Shown: piece after piece, positions 11,074 to 24,404 of the stretch | Numbering within the stretch: the stretch's first letter is position 1 | How the letters are laid out: the number at the start of each line of letters is the position of its first letter | Origin: Setophaga petechia | Taxonomy: Eukaryota > Chordata > Aves > Passeriformes > Parulidae | Reading direction: 5' to 3' | Length of the DNA stretch: 64,000 nt | NCBI GenBank assembly: GCA_024362935.1 | Contig: JANCRA010000040.1 | Span: forward strand, 992,001 to 1,056,000 | Program-made: the position numbers and the translations under genes | Notes under the pieces: generated by a model | What the model was told of the DNA's origin: nothing | Databases searched by the model: none | What the model saw: only the letters and a program-made list of their open reading frames with translations

Positions 11074-13478
11074 GCAGTCTATACACTCAGTGAATTTTCC
11101 CCTCTGTTCTGAATGCACAGCAGAAACACCAGGAGACACTGAAGAACGCTAAATAGCCTATTATCTACTGTCTATATCACTGTGAAATTTCACCCTGATT
11201 TGTTTTTTCTTTTCAAAAATACAGCTTTCAGTTGACTTTCCTTCATATACATCCCAAACTAGTGCTTCTCACTTGCATTTGTGCTCCAATCTTACAGCTC
11301 ATCAGAGCATTTTGCTATCATTTGGCTTAAAGCATCTCCAGCCTTGCCAATTAATTGAAGAAGAACCATTATGAGACAAATATATCGTCTGCATTTTAAC
11401 TGCGTGAATGGAAGGTTATTGAAGTAATCACTGGCAACATCTAAGCCATTAATAAAATATGGTCTGGGAATACCAAATTACAAATTTCCGTACCTAGTTC
11501 CCAAAATAAATTTGCTCTTGAAGGTAGTTCTAGCACTCATTATGACATAGATGAATGACGCTGATTAAAAAGAAGTGAAGAAAAGATTATCACTTCAGCA
11601 TAGAAACCACTGGTGTCATTATCAGTGTCATCCATATAACAAGTGTTAAATTTTTCAGTGGCTTCATTGCCTTGCTGTGAAATTGCAGGTGTCACTGTAT
11701 ACTGGCAGTTGAGCGGAAGACAAAAATTTAGCTAACATGGGTTAGACCATAAACAAAAGTCCACAAATCAGAAAAAGATAATATAGTCCTGCAGCTTTAA
11801 ATTGGGCTCTTTGTGGGCTTCCTCTTGTGAATGAAATATTTTATTGCTTTTGCTGGTGATGAGATGTTCCTTACAACAGGAACAGACATCACTTTGAAGG
11901 AGCCAATATCTCATTAATGAGTAAAGATGTAAATTATCAAGTGCACTTAACGTTGTATCACAACCCAAGGGCATTAATAAGCTTCCTAGAGAGGGAATGA
12001 GTAGGACACAAGGCTCAGAAGTATTGTGTGTGTCTCTCTCTCCACTACATATTTTCAGGGAAATGGTAAATGTGCATCTTTCCTTCTGTCTACTCGTTTT
12101 CACTCTTCCACTCTCTCAGTCTTCTTGTCAATTTAAAATTTAAACTCATTGCAAAAAGACTGGCTCTCACTATGTGGTTTGTACAGTCCCTCGCACAATT
12201 GCACCAGTGTAATGCAAATTGTGGTATTAAATATTCATACAAAAGCTTCACAGTGTGGCTGCATGAAATCAGAACAATCAGGGAACAGGCACAAGCTGAG
12301 CACCTAGGTAAGATGAAGCACTGAGATTTCTATCACAATTGCTGCTTCATTACAGAGACTGTGCTGACATAAGCTGTGTTTTCATTGTCGTGAGCCCAAT
12401 TTCATAACCATGTTTTAGAGTTATGAGTTCTCCTAGCAAACCATAATGTTTTCACTTTTGGCTGTGCAATCACATACTGTTAGCTTAAGACATTTAAACT
12501 TTATAAATGGCTCTGTAATATGTGGTCTTTTCAGCTATAAAATTGTTCCTTAAAAAATAATCTGAGCAATTGGTCAATGCAGTCAATGTCACCTAACAGC
12601 AAATAAATTTTGGCAATGAATTAGAAGCTAACTACATAACTGTGAGCAATTCCTTCAACTAAGAGTTAGACATATATTTTCTTTCTGCCCAATAAAAACA
12701 TCACTAAAATGCTATGCAATGTTCCTTTTCCTATCTGTTGCTCTGCTTCAGAAATTATAAAGGATGTCTAATAATGAATTATTTCCAGCAGTTTGCAGGA
12801 CTTTGCGCTGAGAATTTTAGCTGGAATGCCTGGATTGATGCAGCCTGTTTAGGAAAACTTGCCTTACTCAATAACTCAGATAAGAAGACTGAATACCCAC
12901 ACTTGAATGATTTCCGGATACAAAAATACACTGAGTAAAATCAAATCCACACTCAATAAAAAACACTTTTTTGGTCCTTTATTGAATGATTGAGCCTGTC
13001 TCCAGCTATGCTATCTGTCTGTTTAAGTTGTAAGCTGCTCAAGGCAGCTTTTATCTCCTGTTCATCCTGAAGCATGCTTTTCCAGTAAATTATAGCTAAA
13101 GAAGCTCATTCTTACTCAATACTTCCTTAATTAAACTCAATTTTTAGAGGAAGAAAACAAGGCTTTATGTCCATCACAATAAATTTATATGCATTATAGT
13201 CTACATAAATATATTTCTATCACAGTGGACATGAATTGAAATCTCAGAGATTGTACTTAGGGTTAATATTTTGCTTTTTAAAGCTTTAGACTGCAGCTCT
13301 CCAGTGTGCTCTCTAAAGGCAGATTTGGGGGAGTATTTCAGAAATTACCAAGAATTCTTAGACCTGAAAGACAAGCAGACAGCAGACTTAACCATATAAT
13401 AACCAAATAATTCAGCATTTACAAATTATCATAATTTTAAGAGGTCACAGCAAGTTGTTACATCTTTGTTCATCTTAC
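11074..13478. other. Unique DNA without recognised gene
   Basis: A 111-codon minus frame (11768-12103) and shorter ones match no family I know. The stretch 11310-11470 is a candidate conserved non-coding element (see findings). I see no repeats. Confidence 0.5.
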
Positions 13479-13548
13479 CTGCTCCTGCAGGTTGATGGGA
13501 AAAGAGATCTGCATGGGCCACACTGCCTGTAGAACCTCGTGGGTGCCA
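13479..13548 (-). other. Candidate 70-bp minus-strand exon with strong splice signals
   Basis: The minus strand carries a textbook acceptor: CTGCTGTTCTTTCTTTGCCA, then TCTCACAG. It is followed by 70 bases and the donor GAGCAG|GTAAGATG (donor GTAAG at 13478-13474). All three frames are open; the most protein-like ends VLQAVWPMQISFPINLQEQ at a codon boundary. No family is recognised. Of all candidates in the window this has the best pair of sites. Nothing in the sequence tells coding from non-coding. Confidence 0.35.
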
Positions 13549-13997
13549 CTGTGAGATGGCAAAGAAAGAACAGCAGGGCCAGTGGAACTATGTCGCCACC
13601 AACATCAGACCAGGAGGGGATAAAAACCACCTAAATCCCCTCTTTGATGTCAGAATTGTGCACTGAATTTTAGAGTGTTCAGAAACCTCCACTGTCAACA
13701 TGAAAATCAAGTGGCACTCAGAAAAATCCTCACAACTCACCTTTCTGAGAGCTCATGAGATCTTTATCTCTCCCACTCTAATCCAAAGAAACTGAAAAAA
13801 GTGCTGGTCTCAATTTGCACGCTGTGACTTCCCCAGAGCTTCCTGGTCTGGCCTTTGACCAAAGCTCTATGATACCAAAATCTTCACCAACTCCAGAATG
13901 CAGCTGTTTTGCACCAAAATCCAAAGTACATACAAAATATATTTTCTCCAAGCTGTAAATGCACAGATACGTCTTTGTGAGAGAGCTCCTAGCCAGT

Positions 13998-14040
13998 GAT
14001 AGAAGATATCATTCATTCAGATAGAAGAGATCATTCATTA
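13998..14040. repeat. Tandem duplication of a 21-22 bp unit
   Basis: GATAGAAGATATCATTCATT at 13998 is followed directly at 14020 by GATAGAAGAGATCATTCATT, one base shorter overall. This is a two-copy tandem duplication with little divergence. Confidence 0.85.
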
Positions 14041-14443
14041 CTTCCACATCCAAAAATTAAAGGGAAGGGCTGAGCAGGTCAAGGATGTCACAGTGCCAGA
14101 GAGAAGAGAAATCAGAAGTTGGGTGTGGTTTCAGGCATATTCCACTTTAGCTGCTGGGCTGCATATTGGCACAATACTTTGTAGTATGTCTCATTTCCCT
14201 GCTACCTACAGAAGGAAAATCTGGGCATATGGTTTGGCCAGGAAAACCCTGAACTGGATCCAGAGAAGTCAACAAATCTTGACACAGAGAGAGATCTGAG
14301 CTGGCTGATATCCTGATGCTATGGGCTTGGACAAAACACTGGCAGCATACGGAGCTAGGATATTTCTGCATTCATGTCTTTAGGACTTTGAACTGATGGT
14401 ATTAAAAAAGTTGTTGTTTTTGGGTTTTTTTAATTTGTTTTAC

Positions 14444-14473
14444 AGTCAGCAACTGTTGTTGTGGCTGCTGACT
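14444..14473. repeat. 8-bp inverted repeat with 14-nt spacer
   Basis: AGTCAGCA at 14444-14451 and TGCTGACT at 14466-14473 are exact reverse complements around a GTTGTTGTGG-rich spacer. The stem does not extend far enough for a typical pre-miRNA. Confidence 0.7.
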
Positions 14474-16630
14474 TCTGATTCAATAGCAACATGGACATAT
14501 TTCTTTAATAGGAAAGGTTGTTCTTTTTACTCTGAGAACTTAATGTTCTGACTGAGTTTATTCATGAACCATGGAAACATCATTAACATTCACTCTGAGC
14601 AAAAGCACAGCTTTTACTGCGTCCAGAATCATGGGATGTCTCACTTGATCCCATTTCTGCCCATCACATTGAGCACTCATTCCCCTTGACAGTTTACTCC
14701 CAGTAAACAAGTGAGCATGTTCTGGGAAGTACAACAATGTACCTTGGGAAAACAAACAATTTTTAGCTGCAAGAGAAACAAAATGCAAATGTTTTCAGTG
14801 ATGAAATGGAGACATTTTCAATGTGTTTCAGAGGTGTTCCTGCAAAACTGTCACTGACCTATTAAGATTTGCAGCAGTGTTTAACCATGTGGAGAAGTGT
14901 CTGTGGCATAGCTCAGCCTTGTCAACCCCAGAGTCTGTTCTTTCACTGGAACTGTGTAACCCTTCCTTTAGATTCAAATGTGAATTTCCCAACCTAAACA
15001 CTGAAGGGAGGAAAAAAACCCAAAAAACCAGCAGTGACAATAACAGCATAAACCAACAAACCACAACACCCTAAGGTTTTTAAGTTTTTTTCCCCAGATT
15101 AACCTGTGCTTCAAAGCAACTCTTGAGGACTGCTGCTACATTTATATTTTTTTTAAGTCTTATACAAGACATATTTCTTTCCATTGCATTTGTACAATAA
15201 ATGTTCATTTTACACACACCAAGGCAAATTAGACATTATTGCAACTATCACATTTGTTAATAGTTATTGCCACCAATCCATTCCACTACCTGTCACAAGC
15301 TTCTTCAACTGGTAATCAAAGAATAGTAAATTTAAGGGAAGAATTCTCCTTCAGAGTCAGAGCCATAAGGATTATTTCCTCTCTTTCTTCCCTCTGTTTC
15401 CTAGTCTTACATAGTAATTATTAAGTCTTACATATTTTCCAAGTCTTTGCATATTTATGACATTTAGCCAAAACCAACTCTCTGGATTTCCAGATTTTCA
15501 TTCCTTGTTCTGATTAAGTGAATACATTTTTATTTGGTCTATCTTTGCTCTGAAAACTTTGTTAGTTAACAACCTTTAAGGTATTTCCAGCTTTATAGCA
15601 GTCTTAACTGAACCACGTCTGTAGAGAGGCATTGTGACTGAAGAGCAACCTACAAGGTATTTACACATATCAATATCACTGTTTCTGACTATGGTGTTGC
15701 CCAAGTGCTTCTAGACTGCCTAATTTCATTCTACATATCCATAGTAACTATGAAAAAAACCCCAAACCAAACACATTAAATAAAAAGCCCTACAAATCGT
15801 GGTCAGTTAAGTCCTGATGGGCCAGATCTTTAAAAATAAAGAAAATTAACAATCTAGGCATTCTCACTGAAGTACCACCACAAGTGTTCACAGGTCTTCA
15901 CATCTTCTACTTCAATTCACTGTGAAAGCTTCCAGGCATAGTTTAATCATCACACGAAGGTCACAAAAACTAAATAGGTTGGATAAGACATAAGAATGGT
16001 GTGCGTAAGGTGTCTGGATAATATTAACTGTAAACATTTTTGAATGAGTATCTAAAGTAAGTGTGGTTCTTAAGATTCTTCTCTCAAATTAATAATGATT
16101 CTGCTCTGGGTTATCATTTTAATTGGGAAGAGGGGATTTAATGTAAGACAAAACAACTTGAACCATGATGCATTATCTATTATTTTGTGGTAAACTAGCT
16201 GCAGTAATGAAGGGGATTGGATAAAGACATAGAAAAGCATGAAGAGTTCAATCTGATAAGCCCCCTTTAAAGCCTGTGGGCTTTAGCCAAACGGCAGCTG
16301 AAGGGTACATCAGTTGAAAATTAATTCCATTAAAAGAAGTTTCCCAGTGATATTCCCTTTTTTCCATAGTTTTATATTCTGTTCCTATGGCCTATGGAAA
16401 ATCACCTGTGTTTGAAGCCAGCCACCAGCATTGTGTTGGCTTCCAGCACAAGAGGCAGAGAACCCAGTGCAGTGTGGATCCTACTTACCAGCAGCTCATG
16501 CACAAAAAGCTGGCTTACCAAAAGGGAATTTTCTACTGGGTCCCAAACATATTCTTAACCTCAGCATCCCATTTATAACTTCCCTCCTTTCCCCAGAATG
16601 GTGTAAGGCTGTGATGTATAAACATGTGTC

Positions 16631-16658
16631 TTTTTTTTCTTATTTTTTCTTTTTCTCT
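16631..16658. repeat. T-rich pyrimidine tract
   Basis: A run of T with a few C and A interruptions precedes TGATAG. It would serve as a polypyrimidine tract for a plus-strand acceptor, but no convincing exon follows. Treated as low complexity. Confidence 0.5.
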
Positions 16659-19600
16659 GATAGCTGGCTGACAACTGGTTTTGTTCACTTCCAGTAGATA
16701 GTAGCTCTCCCAAGGAGACAGTGTTTGCTCACCAGTCAACGCTGTGTCAAGCATGAAGATCAGCCACCTTAACAAAAGTATTTGCAACTTGTGCTTTTTC
16801 CAGTTGCAGCTGGAAAAATTGCTATTTCAGATGCTTCCATAGCTCCTGAAGGCCACGGTTTCCACAGCTGCAAGGACCCTTCAGGACAGGCCTGGAATAA
16901 CTATGTTTTTAGAAGCACTCATTCTTCTGAGTCACCAGTCTAAGATAAGGAACAAAAGCATGAGGAAGTGGGAGCACTGGGCGGAGAGATCACTTGTGGA
17001 GTAAGGAAGAGAGCTTGACCGTCCCAGACAGAGCTCAGTATACTGTTCCACCAGGCACCCTGAAGTTGGGCAGCTAAAAACCCTCTAGCAATTTAAGGAA
17101 AGGACTGTTGGCATTAGGCACAGGAAGGAAATTATGGAACTGAATGAAGAACGGAGAAAACACAGGGGCCCTTGTCCAGCAGTCTGTCTATCTTCAGGGG
17201 GCAAAGAGATCCTGGTGGGAAGGGAGTCAGGTGGGAGATTTTGGTGCATGTGGACAGTGAACAACTGACATCCCCCAGGAGAGCACCCAGAGGAGATGGG
17301 TGTTTGCTTTGTCCTTTAGATCTGCTGTCCACTTCCCTGGGTCCCATCTCCCTGATATATTGGGTTTTGAGGTATTGCTGCCAGTCCTTTGCATGAAATG
17401 TCTGTCTGTTTTATACCTCTCTTTAGCACAAACTTACTTGATATGTCTTTAATATCCATAACAACAAAATAAACTGCTATAAATTTACCCAAAAGGTGAC
17501 ACTTGTCAGACATTCCCACTCATGCAAAAAATCTGCTTTTTGTTGTAGCTATTGGCGCAGAAGGCATTCCTAACTGCAGCTGATCCACTTTTAAACACAG
17601 AAACATTTGGTTTGTTTACTCCCACAGGGGAAAAACATGAAGAATATAGAAATGGTACAACTAAAACATGCACATTACAAAGAGGCTTCACCACCACTCC
17701 AGCAGGACACATGTCATCAGCTGAAGCCACAATAGGACCAGGTTCAGCCCTTCAGCTACTGCTGCTCCCCAGGACCAGGTGAACATCCAACTCCTTACAG
17801 AGGTGGTCTGCAGCCACTTTAACTCCTCTGCCACTTAACCACTCCTTCCCTGGCTAAAGTAAACATTAGTGGTTTATACCCCAGTATTGGATTCACTGCA
17901 GACTGACACCCCCAAAAGGTCACCATCCTCAAATCCTATGCCTGAAAGTCAGACTGGAGACCTTCAGTGAAATGTTTTAAATGTTTCTTTACACCTTAAA
18001 GCTCACTGCCAAAAAATATACCCACAAATTCCACCCCCACTTTCTTCACAGCATGCTTAGCAACAGGAAACCTATGCATTTTTCCAGCCTACAAACTCCT
18101 GTTAGCTCCACTTTTCCTTTCCAGTGGGGTACCAAGTCTGGAAGCAATGCTGCTGGCAGCACTGCTGAGGAGCAGAGACACCAAATCCATCCCCGGGACA
18201 GCAGCCAGTGTAGGCTTGGCCATTTTGGGGAGCTGCACAAGGCAGAGAGCTGGAGCCTGAGTCCCCAGAGCAACTCACATTTGTCATGTCAAAAAATGAC
18301 AGGAAAACATCGGAACAGAGATATGAAGATTCAGAGATAAGCTGAGACCTTCCAATATCAAGACTGGGAAAACAAACCTGTGCACAAATAACTTGCCAAA
18401 GTAAACACATTTATGCTGCTTGCTCTGCTTTCAGTGAACAGGCTCATGCAGAAGGTCTCACCTACACCTGCCTCAGGACCTTTTCCGAGCCTCAATCCCT
18501 GAACAGCATTACTTTTCTCACCTATTAGGCGAGCGAGCCAAGTTGACAGTGATTTCTAAGGAGGAATTTTGAATCCCCTGTATATTAAATGTTTGTTTTT
18601 CTCTCTCTTTCTTGCTGTCAGTTGATTGCATATTTCATTCATGGATAAACCACCTTATCTCTCATATTACTTTATTTTGGAGCTACTTAGCATACTGATA
18701 TTTGCAGTTTCAGGTAAAGTTCTGTTTAACCTTTCCTTTGACAGTTTGGCTTTCTCTGTGGTAAGCAATATGAATATTTACTCTCCTAACCCACATCTGT
18801 GGTGAGCTGTGACACTAATATATGAATTGTGAAGAAGCCAGGAGAGCTTGTCCAGCTAGTGGAAGGCCAGCAGGGCCCAAATTTTTGCCATGGGATATAT
18901 CTTAGCCTAAGTTTCCTGCCATGAGGAGTAACATGATGGCATGTGTTTAGAGTGAGCAGTTGATCTCAGCAGGCACAACAGCTCATTTTCTTTCTGAAAG
19001 GCTTTGAATAAAATATCTTGTCCTGCCCAGTTTTGGGGGACCTTAAATGGAATTCAGTAGCAGATCAGAGTCCAGATGAACCCTCTTGGTGTGTCAGACA
19101 CCCACCAGAGGTAATAGATGAGGTATTTAAAGCATCAAATGGTTATACGGTACTTACTTGCATGACCATGTGCAAAACTGAGTCACACTCTGACAGAATT
19201 ATGTAGATGCAAGACACAGAAGTTTACAATAAGACAAGAAGGGCAATAAGGTCAATAAACCAGCTCACTATATTCTCACAGCCAGTTCCTGTAAAAGTAT
19301 AGATCTCAACCCTCCTTGCCACCACTGCAGAGTTGTTACACCCTGCTTTCCTTTCAGATAACATTGTGGAGTGTCAGCTGGCAAACTAATATTCTCTGCT
19401 CCTTCTCAAGGAAACATACCATCGTCCTGCCAGCTAATAAAGTGTAACCACCTACAGAAAGCTGCAATAGTCAGAGCAAAGACTGATCAAGCTGCTTACA
19501 ACACAGTTCTCCAAGCCACTGATAAAAATATTCCCCAACATTGAGCATCATGGTCAAAATCCACAGTAGTGTCTATCTGTGTCTTTTCAAATCTTCAGGT

Positions 19601-20968
19601 CCTTTCCCATTCTCCAGTTAAGACGCTTTCATGAAACTGTAGAATCTACAAACTGATTTGTTTGGGTTTGAAGGCAATAAAGAAGTATTGCAAAGATATC
19701 CACAAATTAGTTTGTTTCTGATCCAGCCTCCTTCTCAGCCTGGCACATAACCAGAAATTGTATATAAAACACTCAGCTGAAGGATTCTGAAATGCTAAGT
19801 CATATGATTCTACTTCTATCTAATTTCAGTAATTTTGATGAATCGTATAACTTCATAGTAGTTGATATTCTAAACTAAATTAGCAGCCAACACTAAAAGA
19901 AGAGTTCAGAGGCTGAAACTAAAACAACTGTTTCCTTTTTTTTTATGCAAAAGATGGATAATACTGAAAATACTGTCTTAGTGATCAACTTCTCACTTGT
20001 CCCTTAGATTATCCATGAATATAAAGCGAAGTTTAGAATCAGAATTTTTCTATACCTTTTTCTTTCTTCCTATTTTTAAAGAGGCTTACAATAGGAATAC
20101 ATAATACTGGAAAATAGATGCATTGTGACTCTATTTATTGACTGACTACTACTCTCTTCTCCAAGGATTCTTACTGGAACCATTGGGATCACTCCTGGGG
20201 TAAAGAGATAGTGGTTAAAGAAAAATATCAAACTGTGGCTTGTTAAAATGGAAAGAAAACATGAATATAAGTTTTATGACTTCCTGTTGTTTGAGTTTTA
20301 TTATTATAGTCTTAGCATAAAATTTTGAGAAGGTACTTAGGTTTTAAAATAGCTGTGGAGACTATTAAAATGACAAATACTAACAAAAGGTAAAAAAGGG
20401 AGCTATTAAAATATAAGAGTATTGAAATCCATATCGATCAACAGGCTACTCAAAGCAGAGAATTCATGGATCATTACATATTTCAATTCAAAATCCAAGG
20501 TTGAGATGCTTAATTTTTTTTTAATAGGCTCCAAGTAATAACATAGCTTTAGTAAAAGAAGCTCAGTATTGCACATTATAGTGTAATAATATTTGGCTTT
20601 AAAAACTTGCTTCCAAATAAATTAACAAAATGTAGACACATTAAACAAGTTTAGGAAGAAATCCTTTAGAGAATCTTTTTATTTCCAATTCTGCAACAAA
20701 AGCCTTTGGAAATGAACAGATACACCTCACAAAGAGCTACATACTCTCTTTCCCTGTAATAGAATTGATAGAATGATGCAGAATATTGGAGTTTTGACTT
20801 CCTCTCCAGCACAATGACAATTAGCATTTTACATGTTGGATTGGATAGCATTTTATGTAAGATCAGATAGACTATTGTCTTGGAAAACATTGACCATTGT
20901 CTCCTTATGAACAGACTATATTAATATTTTGGCAAAATCTGATAATCACAGATATTACATAGTTATTC

Positions 20969-21070
20969 TTGGCCATTGAGTCAATGGACTTTCAAAAGAA
21001 TCTACAAGGTATAATTACTATTGGCCATGAAGTCAATGGATAAGACTTCCAAAAGTATCTATAAGATGTA
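20969..21070. repeat. Tandem duplication of about 52 bp with AP-1-like palindrome
   Basis: Two copies start TTGGCCAT at 20969 and 21021 and continue with GTCAATGGA, AAAAG and TCTA in the same order, differing by several substitutions and small indels. The first copy has the perfect palindrome CCATTGA-G-TCAATGG (20973-20987) around TGAGTCA, the AP-1 core. In the second copy the centre is changed to TGAAGTCA, which breaks it. Confidence 0.75.
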
Positions 21071-23959
21071 GCACTCTAAGTTCGCGTCTTTGAATATCAA
21101 GTTTTGCCCTGATGGTAAGTGGCTCTGTTGCCTATTTAGGAATGCAGCTCCAAAATTCTAAATCCATCACATCTAAATCTACTTTTAGCCTTATTAGTTG
21201 GCAACAACAGTGTCTTCTGCTGTACCTCAAAATGTGCTTTTTCAAATGAAAGGAAGCTTTTGTGTTCGTGGAAAATGATCTGACCTTTTGGGGACACTTT
21301 GTGTAAGAGGCACCCAAACAAGATTTCCTACTGGATGCGTGGCATGGGTACACTCCTCTGTAGAAACCTAATACATGCCTTGAGCTTTTCCAAATCCCTC
21401 TTTTCCAAAATACCATTACTGGGTCTTGAAAAAAAGCAAGAATCAACACAGAATCCCAGCATACAGACAGTGATGTTATCAAAACACAGAAAGGTTAAAA
21501 AATTAAAACTCAAGAACTATTTAGGTGGCAAGATTTTCCCGAATGTACTGCATAGACCTAGTGTTCTTGGATCTGTCCAAGCTGAGTCAAGGCAGAAAAT
21601 TAAACGTCTTCACTACCCTCCACCAGACTTCTTGCAGAGCAGAAATGAACTCTTCAGTCAGCTAAAATGTGAATTTAATCAAGTATGATCTATAAACAAA
21701 ATTTACTTAACACCCTGGCTCTTGGCTATCTTTCTTAACACTAGCTCTGAAGCAATTGTCTTTCATAAGAAAGCTGTGAATGAAACAAACAAAAACAAAA
21801 AAAATCTGTAATTTATAACAACTTGCAAAAAGCTAGAACTTTTTTTTCAAACTCCAGAACTTACTTTGTTTTTAATTGAGATGATACTGAGACTTTTCAT
21901 GCCTACTGAGAAAAAAACAGAAAGAATATTTACAATTTACAAAAAAGCCCTCAATATCATCTAAATTTAGAGTATCACACTGTTATCTCACTCACATAGT
22001 TTATTTCTCACCTGTTAAATTATACTTGCTGGGAATACAGCCAAGGAACAACTGCTGGCCTTGTCACTCTTTGTAAGGAACAACATTACAGATATTACTT
22101 AGAGAACATGGGTGGATTGCAGGCTGTTTTTAAAATTTGGATTGGAAAAATCTTGTAGAATATAGTAAAGAGCAGACAAATTAGGTAGGAAATTAATCCT
22201 CTGCTTTGTTCTTTGGAAATGGCTAAATCTAATAACTGGGAAGAATTGTCATGGATGCTTGATATCTTGCTTAAGAAAATATCTATCAAAATACATCTTC
22301 CAGAGTGAGTGTTATGAACACTTCTCAAGGAGATGGGAAAGGCAGAAAGGAGAAGGCTAAATATTTTCTAATACAGGATTAATTCTCTGAACATTGTGCA
22401 AACAAATAATTTAATTTAAGGTTTTCCAAATATTATATGTCTTGAAATGGACCAGAAATGATTCTGCTTGTGATTTAGCCTTTCTGTTGCTGAAATGACA
22501 CAGACAGGGACGAACTGTGCCCAGGCTGGAGGAGCTGTTGGGGCAAGGGGACAGACTGCACTTGGGGTTGCAGGGTTGCTCTGTGATGCCACAGATCAGC
22601 TCACTGCATTGAAGCGAGGAAAAAAATATTGTGTCTAAACTTCCACTGTTCCTAATCTTCACCTTTTATACGTTTTTTATATTTATAAATTCTTTTGCCA
22701 ATTATTCTTAACTATATCCTTACAAATTTTTGGTAATAACTGCCCCAAAATAAAAAGATAAGAAAAAAACTTAACTTTGCTGTTTTTCAAATAAGGATCC
22801 TCCCTGTAGCTTTATCTGGCAAATGTTTGACAATTTTCAGTGTAGAGTACAACTGGGTCCTGCTTGGGTTATTGCATTTCCAGGACAACTTTTCAGCTCT
22901 TGGCATGAATTAAGCACCCTTCTCTTAGACCCTGAAGACCCTGAAATCCAGAGTGCTCCCAATCAAGACAGGATTTCATACTGCATTTAACTGTTTGTGA
23001 TGAGTGCAAATGTGATGTATTGCTGCAACTGCAATGGTCACACGAATGCAAATCCTGCATCTCCAAACTTCCAGTTTGAAAACACAGCTAATCTCACCAG
23101 TAACAAGAGATTGATACATCCCATAGTATTTTTCTGAGAAACACGTAATGCAAGAACCTAGTATAATAATGCTGGGCATGAAATTAGAGAAAACAAAGAT
23201 AAACTTTTCAAGGCAATAATTTTCAATATATCTACTCCACCCTTGTCTACTAAGATGTAATATTAACTAGCTAATAGTATTGCATGTATAAAAATAAAAC
23301 TATTAATCCAGCTTTTAGGATTATATTGGAGTTTTCTTTCAGATTTCCCAAGCTGCTTATGTTAGTCTCTCAGTTGTTCAGAAATGAAAAAGTTTGCAAT
23401 TTTTTAATGTCTGGTGCATTTCTTATAGCTATAAACACAAGTCCCACTGTGAATGGCATTGTTTCATTTTTAAATACAATCCTCAGTAATCACTGGCAAA
23501 TGACTCTGCTTCAAGGCAGTTAGAAACTCTAGTTAGATGTTCTGCAAAGACTGTTTGTCGAAGATAAATATTTCCAGAAGGTTGTAAACAAGATTCAGAC
23601 ATAACATAGATGCATTGCTTTTACAAATACCTTGACTTTCGTAGTTTCTCGGACCCATTAAAGTTGCTGGGAATTTTGCCACTGATCTGTCTGGGGCCAG
23701 TATTTCAACAATTTGTTCTCTTTTAGTGTAGAACCATTGAGGATTTAAGAGCACCCCCCAGTGAAAAGGAGATCTAATGTTTAAGGCACAAAGTCCCACT
23801 ACAAAACCCTCATGAAAGCAATGGAACTGCATCATCTGCATCATTCTGGAATGGCTCTGAAGGGTGAACATCAGCTCCCAGATTAAAAAATTCCCTTCCT
23901 GCAGCAACTCTAGCTGGGGATGGCTGAGGAGGAACTAAGATCCCTTGCAGTTACACAGC

Positions 23960-24404
23960 ACCACAGAATCATGAAAGTGGGAAGTCACCACCTCTGGAGA
24001 TCAATGAGTTCATTTCCCTGGTCAAAGCAGAGTAAGTGAAAGTAGGCAGCTCAGGGCTGTGTCCAGATGATGGGGGATTTCTTTTTGGTTTTTTTTGTTT
24101 TGGTTTGGTTTGGTTTGGGTTTTTTTTGATAATTCAAATGGTCCAAACAGCCTTTCTGGGCAATTTGGGCCAGAGTCCCAGAGTCTGGCAACTCTCACAG
24201 TGAAAAAGCTCTTTTCTCATGTTTAAAAAAATTTCCTGTATTTCAGGTAGGCCCATCACCTCTTATACACACTGGATACTGCCAAGGAAAGTCCAACTCT
24301 GTCTTTAAATCTCCTTCATCAAATACTTATAGATAAAATTCCTCCGGACTTTTTTCCTCCAAGCTGAGCAGTCCCAGCTCTTTCAACCTTTCCCTGCGTA
24401 GTCC
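23960..24404 (-). mobile_element. CR1 LINE fragment with internal T/G-rich tract
   Basis: The plus strand shows the reverse complement of a CR1 3' end: CACAGAATCATGAAAGTGGG, ACCTCTGGAGATCAATGAGT, GTGTCCAGATG, CTTTCTGGGCAATTTGGGCC and finally AGCAGTCCCAGCTCTTTCAA. It covers the C-terminal part of ORF2 and is full of substitutions and stops. At about 24080-24128 a T/G-rich tract replaces the expected CR1 sequence. The copy is 5'-truncated at about 24404. Confidence 0.9.
24080..24128. repeat. (GGTTT)n / T-rich tract inside CR1
   Basis: T runs flank three to four GGTTT units (around 24101-24120). Ordinary CR1 sequence resumes on both sides, so the tract was inserted or expanded within the element after it landed. 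Confidence 0.8.

Larger units (their letters stand above)
13549..23959. other. Long unique stretch without recognised gene
   Basis: About 10 kb in which I recognise no interspersed repeat and no gene. It holds short frames on both strands (the longest are 129 codons at 21299-21688 plus, 124 at 23533-23907 minus, 119 at 17981-18340 plus), none with a known motif. A slightly GC-richer part at 17130-18480 holds several overlapping frames. Small local duplications at 13998-14040 and 20969-21070, a hairpin at 14444-14473 and a T-rich run at 16631-16658 are listed separately. Confidence 0.5.
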
